Source: Thalassoglobus polymorphus (GTDB lineage Bacteria > Planctomycetota > Planctomycetia > Planctomycetales > Planctomycetaceae). Taken from it: a DNA stretch of 64,000 nt. Made by a program: the position numbers and the translations under genes. The notes under the pieces are model-generated. The model worked only from the letters and a program-made list of their open reading frames with translations. It ran no database searches and had not been told where the DNA came from. The first letter of the stretch is position 1. Each line of letters starts with the position of its first letter. This document shows positions 8,736 to 15,726 of this stretch, piece after piece. Location of the stretch: contig NZ_CP036267.1 in NCBI RefSeq assembly GCF_007744255.1, forward strand, positions 1,533,541 through 1,597,540. The letters run 5' to 3'.

Positions 8736-9215
8736 TCATTCATCCTGATTCGATTTCCAGTCATTGATGAGCCAGGAGTCGACAGAGAAATGTTGTTTGA
8801 CGTTTTTAGCTCTCAGAAGAAAGGACATTGGAATTTCTTTCGAAACTTCGCCGCTGGATAGTGGAAAAGTGAATTCCAAAGCATTCTCTTTGTTCGGTTT
8901 CCAAATTTCAAAGCTGTGGAAGCGAGTGTTCTCTTTCTTTGTTCGTTCGTCCTCTTTGTGGTTAAGCGACACCACGAAAACCCCATTCCTGAGGTCACCG
9001 GGATGCTGATGCCAAGCTGAAATGATCAGCTCTGGCTGACCGAAAAGCTGGCGCTGGACTCGACCAGAAATCTGAGGGATAACATACGGTTTTTGCTCGT
9101 ATTGCCATTGCTGGTAGAGTTGAGTCCCCACCGGAACGATGAAGACGCCTCCCACCAATACGATGAAGAAAACGGTCCAACCATCCTGATACCAAGCACG
9201 TTCGGTATTTGTCAT
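8736..9215 (-). CDS. Small single-pass membrane protein, unknown function
   Basis: 159 residues from ATG 9215, which has a good SD (AAAGGAA, 4 bases upstream). The frame extends upstream to 9287 without an SD, so the shorter start is preferred. One hydrophobic segment near the N-terminus (WTVFFIVLVGGVFIVPVGT, about residues 13-31) should anchor it. The remaining 125 residues are polar and look like one folded domain outside the membrane. I do not recognise a family. It is divergent from a small XRE regulator that starts 128 bases away, so the two may share a control region. Confidence 0.65.
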   Translation of the reverse strand: MTNTERAWYQDGWTVFFIVLVGGVFIVPVGTQLYQQWQYEQKPYVIPQISGRVQRQLFGQPELIISAWHQHPGDLRNGVFVVSLNHKEDERTKKENTRFHSFEIWKPNKENALEFTFPLSSGEVSKEIPMSFLLRAKNVKQHFSVDSWLINDWKSNQDE

Positions 9216-9343
9216 GAGATTCCTTTGCTGAATTGAAAGAGATTGTGGTCGCTGGAATGGTGCACCCAGATTTGTTTCGCCACACAATTAATGATACTCA
9301 TAATCCGTGGTGCAATCGTCGGCGTCAACTGTCCAATGTTGGG

Positions 9344-9565
9344 ATGGGAAAACGAGCAGACATTCTGGAGCGATTTGGGAAACGGGTGCGGGAACTCCGC
9401 AAGGAGCAGGGGTACTCGCAGGAGAACTTTGCCTATGCTTGCGGGCTCGATCGCACCTACATGGGGGGGATCGAGAGGGGCGAAAGAAACGTCGCCCTAA
9501 GAAACATTGAGGTGATTGCCAATACGCTGGGGATCACGTTGGCAGAATTGATGGACGGGGTTTGA
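9344..9565 (+). CDS. XRE-family small transcriptional regulator
   Basis: 73 residues from ATG 9344. Almost the whole protein is a Cro/C1-type helix-turn-helix: [20 protein letters not shown], then [17 protein letters not shown], then [16 protein letters not shown]. The frame is open further upstream to 9233, but that part has no domain and no SD. Single-domain XRE proteins of this type often repress their own operon or a neighbouring mobile element. It is convergent with a small gene ending at 9575. Confidence 0.85.
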   Translation: MGKRADILERFGKRVRELRKEQGYSQENFAYACGLDRTYMGGIERGERNVALRNIEVIANTLGITLAELMDGV

Positions 9566-9574
9566 GCTGTCCAA

Positions 9575-9889
9575 TCACAAAGAAGCGGGGCAAATCAGAA
9601 TCGTCGCCACGATGGCATTTAAGTAAGGCATCTCCTGTTCAGCGACTTCGAAGTTCCGGTAAGGATCGGTTTGCAAGAGTCTGCCAGTTTGTATGTCGTA
9701 ATGCCCGTACCTGATCTGCATTCTCTTCAAGTTGCTGCACAGTCGAGAGATATCGATTTGGTTCAGGTCGTCTATGTTTTCAGTGATGTCGAGGTAGCCT
9801 CGAAAGGCTGCTGCACCGGCGGAACTCATTTCATCTTGCCAAAATTGTAAGGCGGCTCTGATGAGGGCCACATCTTTTGATGTGAGCAT
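9575..9889 (-). CDS. Hypothetical protein, 104 aa
   Basis: 104 residues starting at ATG 9889 with an SD (AAAGGAA, 6 bases upstream). It begins MLTSKDVALIRAALQFWQDEM. No domain recognised. The SD and position inside the island, downstream of the same-strand recombinase genes, support it as real. It lies 164 bases downstream of the recombinase C-terminal gene and could be on the same transcript. Confidence 0.6.
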   Translation of the reverse strand: MLTSKDVALIRAALQFWQDEMSSAGAAAFRGYLDITENIDDLNQIDISRLCSNLKRMQIRYGHYDIQTGRLLQTDPYRNFEVAEQEMPYLNAIVATILICPASL

Positions 9890-10053
9890 GGTATTTCCTT
9901 TATTCGTGGGTATGCCATCCGTTCTTCATGTGCGGAACGAATAATTCTTTGATGATCAATGTCTTGGAGCGCTGAAGCATTTCTTTCGTCGGGCGTCAAT
10001 TCTTACACTGGTGTCAGGATCGCAGGTTACCTGCAAGCAAGCTGACGTATGGA

Positions 10054-11094
10054 CTATTCGAGAGTTTTCAAAGTGGTTGCAAGTTTCCTGGCCTTTGAGA
10101 TCGTCGGCTCTGACTTGCCGAAATGCCTGGCGGCTTCTCGAATTGTGGTTCCAGGTTGTTGTAGAAATTTAGCCACTTCGGTTGCGTGGTCACGTGCCCA
10201 GGACTTTCTGTTTGACAGGCTGATTTCCTTTCCCGTCGCATTGATGCCGTGCTTCTCCTTCGCTTCTCGCAGAGCCGCCCGGATCGTTGGGACAGTTTTG
10301 CCGAAGTGGTTCGCGGTTTCTTCCATCGTGGCAGCGTTATCGATTCGCCACTCGGCGATTTGCTGAGCATGAGCTTCACGCCAGGTTGGTTCCTCCGGGA
10401 TTCGAAACTCCGTCACCGAGAACCATTCTGGACCAAGTCCTTGGAAACGGCGTGTATCCACTGCGAAGTCATTGAGAGCCATCGCTACATCCTCATCCTC
10501 GAACGAATCAGAGACATTCCGACGGGTTCTGCGGCGTGGAAGCGTTTGACATTTTGAGTCCTCCAAGTCTTCAGTGTCGGGAATAGAACATTCGGAAGAC
10601 ATCTCCAGCAGAGGCAAAAATTCGAGAGCATCGGGAAAAGCCCCCAGCTTTGAGGTGCGCAACCGAATGTTTCCTTCTTGATCGCAGTAGATGCCCGCAA
10701 TGTGCTGGGCGAGAAGCACGTTCATTGCCGAGGCATTTTCTCCTGAGAGTGTTTCGGATAGACGCAGGACATGTTCAGCGACTAGTTCTGGATTGACAAG
10801 TTCGTCGACAATCTGAGTGTGAGATGCCAACGAATGGAGTTTCTGTTGAATCTCATCCATCCTGACGTGATCCCGTTCCCAGTCCGCTTGCAATTCCCGT
10901 CGCAAGATTTCTGAGAGATTGGGATCGCCGAGGGACTGCTTCCAGCCGCGAATCCGGGCTACAAGTTCTGTATACTCTCTTTCCAGATCCGCTTTGACAT
11001 CCACCTCACTCGGTCGCAGTTGTTGCAACTCGTCACGCACTTGGTCAACGAAGTGGGTGAAGTGAGGGTTGGAGAGCAAATCTTTTTTGTTCAT
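10054..11094 (-). CDS. Split serine recombinase C-terminal part with tandem HTH domains
   Basis: 346 residues, SD GGAG 7 bases before ATG 11094. The first 90 residues form a helical, charged stretch (EREYTELVARIRGWKQSLGD, then an ERDHVRMDEIQQKL run) like the coiled-coil region that follows the zinc ribbon in large serine recombinases, here in a separate gene. The C-terminal third carries two similar helix-turn-helix units: TMEETANHFGKTVPTIRAAL and TIREAARHFGKSEPTISKAR, each followed by a basic helix. It starts 75 bases after the stop of the catalytic recombinase gene. I infer that it works as the DNA-recognition or coiled-coil partner of that protein. It could instead be an accessory DNA-binding factor. 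Confidence 0.6.
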   Translation of the reverse strand: MNKKDLLSNPHFTHFVDQVRDELQQLRPSEVDVKADLEREYTELVARIRGWKQSLGDPNLSEILRRELQADWERDHVRMDEIQQKLHSLASHTQIVDELVNPELVAEHVLRLSETLSGENASAMNVLLAQHIAGIYCDQEGNIRLRTSKLGAFPDALEFLPLLEMSSECSIPDTEDLEDSKCQTLPRRRTRRNVSDSFEDEDVAMALNDFAVDTRRFQGLGPEWFSVTEFRIPEEPTWREAHAQQIAEWRIDNAATMEETANHFGKTVPTIRAALREAKEKHGINATGKEISLSNRKSWARDHATEVAKFLQQPGTTIREAARHFGKSEPTISKARKLATTLKTLE

Positions 11095-11168
11095 ATGTCA
11101 GCTCCAAGTTGGCGAAGGGACGATCGAGAGATAAGCAGGTCGACATGGTTCAATAAGACGGGCAACGT

Positions 11169-12386
11169 TTAGGCTGCTTGATCTCTGCATATGAAGAGCT
11201 GAGACAACAGAATGTCAAATACAATTTTCCGCAACTGCTCCTCCGGAACCCGATACGAGTTCTCACAGACGCCGCTCAGGTAGCCGGTGCATACGTATGA
11301 GGTGTACCGCCTTTCTTCTCCGGCTTTCGTAATGTATGGTCGACACGAGGAAGCGTTCATCGACCGTCCGCAATGCTGACAGATGACGAGACCCGAGAGT
11401 GGGTACTTCAGAGTAATCCCGGCTGCGGACGGAAGGTTCGTGGACTTGCCGTCATCCTTGGGTCTACCCCTTTTAGCCCGTTGACTAGCAACGAAGTCCC
11501 AGTCTGCGGGGTCAACGATTGGCTCGCAGAATGCAGCGTTCCGTTCCCAGTCCTCTTCAGGAACCTCCTGCCGCAGGCGCACGTCGTCGATCACTCCCGT
11601 GCAGTTCCTGCCCCAAACATACTCTCCCTTATAGATTTCATTTTTGAGGATGTAAGTCACAGCGTCAGCGCTGGAAGGCAACTGCTCAGCGGGAAATTCT
11701 TTCGACTTCTTCAGTTCTTTGAAAATTCGCACACCTGCCCAGCCACGCTTTTTAGCAAGATCGAAGATCCTGCGAACAACCTGAGCAGGCTCTGAATTGG
11801 GAACGAGAAGACGATGGTCAATTTCTTCGACTCCTTTACGAAGAACCATGACGCTTTCGAGTTTGTATCCGAAAGGAACTGGACCACCTGGCCAATGGCC
11901 AAGGCGAACCGAATCTTTCTTTCCTCGGACCACATTGTGAGCTTTTGCCCAGCCTTCTTCTGTCGCGCGAATCGATTCAATTTTGGACAATGCACGTCCC
12001 GACCGCGATGTGGGATCAGCAAAGCCGCTATCGACAGTGAGTACGAGGATTCCGTTCTTCTCCAGCTTACGTCGGAACTCATCCGCATCCTCAGCTCGGG
12101 TCAGGCGTTCGAACGTGTCGACAAGTATCAGTTCCGCTTGGACACGTCCAGATTTGAGATCACGGATCATCCGTTGGTAGCCGGGTCTTTTACGCTTGTA
12201 GCGTCCCGAGATTCCATCGTCACGATAGGTCGCGACGACCTTCCAGGGAAGGTTGAGCTTTTTAATGAGCCTGTTGACTTCTTCAATCTGTTGATCCGGC
12301 GACCGCGGATTCTGCATTTCATCTGACATCCGTGCGTAGATGACAACTCGATACTCGTTGGTCAAACTGAATGTTGGTCGTAACAT
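11169..12386 (-). CDS. Serine recombinase, catalytic part (resolvase/recombinase/zinc ribbon)
   Basis: 405 residues. An N-terminal resolvase domain holds the expected nucleophile S21 in YARMSDEMQ. It is followed by a recombinase domain (about 170-290) and a zinc-ribbon pattern CQHCGRSM plus a later CTGYLSGVC near 340-385. It ends about where large serine recombinases usually continue into a coiled coil; that part appears to be encoded by the next gene. Large serine recombinases integrate and excise mobile elements or resolve cointegrates. Beyond its TAA stop the frame stays open for 24 more codons and ends at a TGA overlapping the next ATG (see findings). A small ORF precedes it by 15 bases. 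Confidence 0.9.
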   Translation of the reverse strand: MLRPTFSLTNEYRVVIYARMSDEMQNPRSPDQQIEEVNRLIKKLNLPWKVVATYRDDGISGRYKRKRPGYQRMIRDLKSGRVQAELILVDTFERLTRAEDADEFRRKLEKNGILVLTVDSGFADPTSRSGRALSKIESIRATEEGWAKAHNVVRGKKDSVRLGHWPGGPVPFGYKLESVMVLRKGVEEIDHRLLVPNSEPAQVVRRIFDLAKKRGWAGVRIFKELKKSKEFPAEQLPSSADAVTYILKNEIYKGEYVWGRNCTGVIDDVRLRQEVPEEDWERNAAFCEPIVDPADWDFVASQRAKRGRPKDDGKSTNLPSAAGITLKYPLSGLVICQHCGRSMNASSCRPYITKAGEERRYTSYVCTGYLSGVCENSYRVPEEQLRKIVFDILLSQLFICRDQAA

Positions 12387-12401
12387 GTGAACCTCCCTGT
12401 C

Positions 12402-12632
12402 TCACGCAAGACGATTGTTGTGCCGATGAATTTCTACCGCAATTTGCTTGGCGAAGAGATCCAACAGGCTGTTGCGGCGATGCTGTCTGACGAGGTTGGC
12501 CAACCGAGTCTGTGATTCGATATCGATCTCTGTAGGGAATGGATGTTCTCCATTTGCAATCAGTTGCGAGAGTTTCTGAAGATCGACGGAACTGGTCGAT
12601 TGACCATCGTGCTCAGACCTGTCGTCACTCAA
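12402..12632 (-). CDS. Small protein upstream of serine recombinase
   Basis: About 76 residues if it starts at TTG 12632. The only strong SD, AAAGGAG at 12657-12663, lies 24 bases further up. It would fit a rare CTG (12653) or ATT (12650) start better, adding 6-7 residues. The product is acidic in its first third and contains LANLVRQHRRNSLLDLFAKQ near the end. No family recognised. The 15-base gap to the recombinase start makes it likely the first gene of the recombinase operon. Confidence 0.5.
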   Translation of the reverse strand: MSDDRSEHDGQSTSSVDLQKLSQLIANGEHPFPTEIDIESQTRLANLVRQHRRNSLLDLFAKQIAVEIHRHNNRLA

Positions 12633-12666
12633 ATAAAATTGTTCAGGAATCAGAGGCTCCTTTCAT

Positions 12667-12694
12667 AAAAAAGAGCCGGTGTCTCCACTGGCTC
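12667..12694 (-). terminator. Rho-independent terminator/leader hairpin before recombinase operon
   Basis: On the minus strand a 9-bp stem (GAGCCAGTG/CACCGGCTC, one G-T pair, loop GAGA) is followed by TTTTTT. It sits after the regulator gene ending at 12753 and just before the SD AAAGGAG. The second stem arm GGCTC can also pair with GAGCC inside that SD region, so an alternative fold hiding the SD is possible. Confidence 0.65.
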
Positions 12695-12710
12695 AAATAA
12701 TAAAATGCAT

Positions 12711-12732
12711 CGATCACGCTCCGATCACGCAG
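12711..12732 (-). promoter_or_regulatory. Tandem 11-bp-period box upstream of serine recombinase operon
   Basis: Two copies of the 9-mer GCGTGATCG (read on the minus strand) are spaced 11 bp apart. Eight bases further downstream on that strand is TATTAT (12702-12697), a fair -10. The 22-bp box matches the copy at 14144-14165 at 20 of 22 positions in opposite genomic orientation. Direct repeats with 11-bp period overlapping the -35 position are how PhoB/OmpR-type winged-helix proteins bind. Confidence 0.6.
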
Positions 12733-12752
12733 AGCGAACTTTTTGTAGAATC

Positions 12753-14084
12753 TTACGTTTGTGCCGTGCTGGTCTTTTGGGAAGCCAAGACAACGACATC
12801 ATTATCGCGGAGATCAAGATAGTATCCTTCACCATTGTGTTTAATTGTCCTGGCCAGCTCTTGAGGAAGCCGTTTGCGAAGCCGGTCCACCATGGAGGCA
12901 AGTGCTGAATCCGATGTAGATTCGGCGGCATCCAGATCGTTACCGATCACAGTGCGTTTTGTTGTCACGCGCTCCGCAACCAAACGCAGGAATTCAAATT
13001 GTTTTCTCGAAACAGTAATAGAATCTGCTTTCCAGTAGACAAGACGTTCGTTGCAATTGACCACCAAACTTCGCGAAGCAATCAGCCTCTCAAACTCAGC
13101 TTCAGATGATCCCTCCAACACATACAAGTTTTGAAGACTCGTCAGGTGGGTTGCAATTCGGTCATGGATCTCGGGACCGCGTAAGCTTCTCATTCTCGCA
13201 TTGATTTCGCTAGCACCCCGTTCTACATTTTGTGAATCGAGTCCCAACCAACCGACATCTGCATTGCCATTCATTGCAACGTAGAGTTGCGTCAATGCGA
13301 TACAGGCGTCCGTGAGATGTTTGTTTTGGAAGTTTTCGAGAGCGTACCGGATCGCGTCGTAATCTGTTTCATACTGTCGATGGGCATCCTCCACTTTTGC
13401 CCAGAGCGGTTTGCCAAGTTTGTGTCCAATCGTCAGGAAGAAGTCTTTAGATTCTGAAAAGAGCTTTCGTGACGGGCGAATTCGCTCCCACATGCTGCGG
13501 ACGATGAAGTTGCCGATTGGCAACAACCTCGGATTGAGGGAAACAATTGCATCAGCCCAGCAAATCGCAATTCCGTTTTCAACAGAACTCACTTTTGGTT
13601 GTGTTCCGAAATAGTCTTGAACGTTGACCAGGTCATCCCATGGACGCAAAGCAAAACGTTTTAACTGCCTGAGGTGATCCTCAATCGGATCCCATAAACT
13701 CGTCTCGTCCGTGGCTGTGTCAGACGTGCCGTCAGTTGAGAATGTTCCCGACGTGACTTGATCCAATGGGGGGAATTCATTTTGCAAAGCTGTCAAAATT
13801 TCATCGAGTTCGATGGTTTCCAGAATTGCCTGGGCGCAGTCAACGAGCGAACGGTCCACCTGCTCGATGAGTCTACGCAATTCCGTTTTCGCACCTGCTT
13901 GGAGTTCTGTGATCGGCCAACTGGCATAGCGGCGGAATCGGGGTCGGCGGGAATATTCATCCAAGACGGGAGCAACGTCTTCTTCGTACCAGACGGCCAG
14001 CCGACTAAATGAATCGTCGTCGAACCTTGAGCGATCGGGAGACGTTTCCTGATACTGACGAATCGCAAAATCAAGTTGCTTCAT
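12753..14084 (-). CDS. Large regulator-like protein with C-terminal winged-helix-like domain
   Basis: 443 residues, SD AGAGGG 5 bases before ATG 14084. The first 350 residues match no family I know. They look helical, with YDAIRYALENFQNKHLTDAC at about 250 suggesting a helical repeat. The last 80 residues resemble an OmpR/PhoB or SARP-type winged helix: ITVSRKQFEFLRLVAERV, then SALASMVDRLRKRLPQEL, then HNGEGYYLDL as a final beta wing. No receiver domain or phosphoacceptor pattern is seen. The gene lies between two copies of a 22-bp tandem box, each pointing to a recombinase gene, so I infer it controls both. A GATAAT -10-like hexamer lies near 14108-14113 for its own promoter. Confidence 0.55.
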   Translation of the reverse strand: MKQLDFAIRQYQETSPDRSRFDDDSFSRLAVWYEEDVAPVLDEYSRRPRFRRYASWPITELQAGAKTELRRLIEQVDRSLVDCAQAILETIELDEILTALQNEFPPLDQVTSGTFSTDGTSDTATDETSLWDPIEDHLRQLKRFALRPWDDLVNVQDYFGTQPKVSSVENGIAICWADAIVSLNPRLLPIGNFIVRSMWERIRPSRKLFSESKDFFLTIGHKLGKPLWAKVEDAHRQYETDYDAIRYALENFQNKHLTDACIALTQLYVAMNGNADVGWLGLDSQNVERGASEINARMRSLRGPEIHDRIATHLTSLQNLYVLEGSSEAEFERLIASRSLVVNCNERLVYWKADSITVSRKQFEFLRLVAERVTTKRTVIGNDLDAAESTSDSALASMVDRLRKRLPQELARTIKHNGEGYYLDLRDNDVVVLASQKTSTAQT

Positions 14085-14143
14085 AGCTGCCCTCTTTAAC
14101 TGTTGTCATATTATCGCATGTACCATATAGCCCATGATTTTAC

Positions 14144-14165
14144 CTGCGTGATCGCAGCGTGATTG
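14144..14165 (+). promoter_or_regulatory. Tandem 11-bp-period box upstream of tyrosine recombinase
   Basis: GCGTGATCG (14146-14154) and GCGTGATTG (14157-14165) repeat with 11-bp period. Eight bases downstream is TAGGCT (14174-14179), the same spacing at which TATTAT follows the sister box at 12711-12732. The box lies in the 160-bp gap between the divergent regulator and tyrosine recombinase genes, so it may serve both. Confidence 0.6.
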
Positions 14166-14244
14166 GCACGTTTTAGGCTTTAGTTTCCACTGCCGGGATG
14201 GTCTCGGCTCAGCAGATCGCTGGAAATATGCCCATAATCTTCCG

Positions 14245-15726
14245 ATGCCAGAACTGGCCGCGTCAAGCCCGAAACATGATTCTGTACAGTCTTCGTCACC
14301 TGACTCGCAGCTTCAATCATCAGCTTCCACCTGGAAAATCTATCGTCCCAAGCATCGCTGGGAGCGTATTGAGAATTTTCCAGTCGGGATCAATCCGCCC
14401 CAGAAGGTTCGAATTTACAGTCAGAGTGATTATTACCGACTGCAATGGTGGGAACCATCCGCAAAGCGAAACCTGACGGATCGCGTGAATGGCGATCTGG
14501 TAGCCGCCATCATGCGCGCCCGTGAGATCGAAGAGCGCCTGACCAATGCGCGCTCATCAGGATTGGGCCTCGCGAAACTCACGCTGCAACACTTGCACAC
14601 GCGATACGTGGCGATGCTTCGTGGCCGAAGCGATGCTGACGAGATCAGTCCCAAAACACTGAGCCGATACTCCTCCGCGCTGAATCACTTCCTGGAATTC
14701 GTTTCCCAGGTTGAATTTCAACATCAGTATCGATTCGCTGCAAGTATCGACCAGCCGTTCGTGCTCTCCTTCAAAGCGTTTCTGAGCAACCTGAAGGTTC
14801 CCCCCAACGGACATCCCAATGCGACACCGCGACCTTTGAAATCTGTCGGATATGTTTTAGGCGTCGTCCGAGGGATGTTCAGTTGGGGAATCAGCGAGCA
14901 GAGCGGACCATTACTGCCGATCGAGTTCCGCAATCCGTTTCAGGGAAACATGACCACACGAGCTGACCGCCGAGCGAAAGATCTCTTTGGTGATCCAGAT
15001 GTCACTATCGAAATGGCTTGCAAGTTCCTTCAAAATTGTGATGACTATCAACTTCGCTTGTTCGCACCGATCATTTTATTTGGCTTGCGAGCCAGCGAAC
15101 CGTGCCTGATCTTTCAAGAGGATCTTGACGGCGAATGGCTCCGTGTCATCGGGCGTCCAGAATTAGGGTATGACACCAAAGGGTTGCGTGACAAACGATT
15201 GCCGATGTCTCCGGAGCTTTATGAACTGTTGACCGCTCTTCGTATCGAACAGTCATGTCTGCTGCTGACAAGACGATCGGTCTTCGAGGGCCAATACAAG
15301 ATCAAGGAACCAGTATTGTCGGCTGCCGAATTGGCGATGCGCTACCAGAGTCTGTGTGATAGCGAACGAATTTCATCCGCGAAGGTTCGCTCACGCTTCT
15401 TACGACAGCTCGTCCAAGAGGCGGGTGGTCTCGACTACGATCACATTGACCGAGAGTTTAGAACAGTGGCAGCGCAGCTGAGTTGGCCGAAAGAAGCGAC
15501 GCTCAAGGACTTTCGGCATCTGTTCAGTACGTCCTTGGAGAATGCAGGAGTCCCGCTCTTCTACCGCCGCTATCTGATGGGGCAGTCGCCTGGTACGTCC
15601 CCGGTCACGACGTACACGCACTTGAATCAATTGCGCGAGCAACATCAACGCGCTGTCGAGTCGACGCTGGCTCCGCTCTACCAAGCGTTTCGAGAGCGTG
15701 TTTCTGATCTGGGCGAGAATCGTTAG
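14245..15726 (+). CDS. Tyrosine recombinase/integrase with altered active site
   Basis: 493 residues from ATG 14245; the SD is poor and an upstream start cannot be excluded. A SAM-like core-binding region (SPKTLSRYSSALNHFLEFV at about 135-155) precedes the catalytic domain. Residues that can be placed are R282 (FGLRASE), a Lys in DTKGLRDKRLP, K421-x-x-R424 (KDFR) where most members have HxxR, Q447 (LMGQS) where most have His, and nucleophile Y457 (TTYTH). Two of the usual catalytic positions therefore differ. It has an insertion between the Arg and KxxR boxes also seen in the convergent neighbour, which it resembles (NGHPN and the general layout). It overlaps that gene by 4 bases. Confidence 0.88.
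   Translation: MPELAASSPKHDSVQSSSPDSQLQSSASTWKIYRPKHRWERIENFPVGINPPQKVRIYSQSDYYRLQWWEPSAKRNLTDRVNGDLVAAIMRAREIEERLTNARSSGLGLAKLTLQHLHTRYVAMLRGRSDADEISPKTLSRYSSALNHFLEFVSQVEFQHQYRFAASIDQPFVLSFKAFLSNLKVPPNGHPNATPRPLKSVGYVLGVVRGMFSWGISEQSGPLLPIEFRNPFQGNMTTRADRRAKDLFGDPDVTIEMACKFLQNCDDYQLRLFAPIILFGLRASEPCLIFQEDLDGEWLRVIGRPELGYDTKGLRDKRLPMSPELYELLTALRIEQSCLLLTRRSVFEGQYKIKEPVLSAAELAMRYQSLCDSERISSAKVRSRFLRQLVQEAGGLDYDHIDREFRTVAAQLSWPKEATLKDFRHLFSTSLENAGVPLFYRRYLMGQSPGTSPVTTYTHLNQLREQHQRAVESTLAPLYQAFRERVSDLGENR

Noticed and set aside
10022-10034. 13-bp palindrome GCAGGT-T-ACCTGC downstream of the HTH gene
   Set aside because: Short, in a gap after a gene end, no partner site found.
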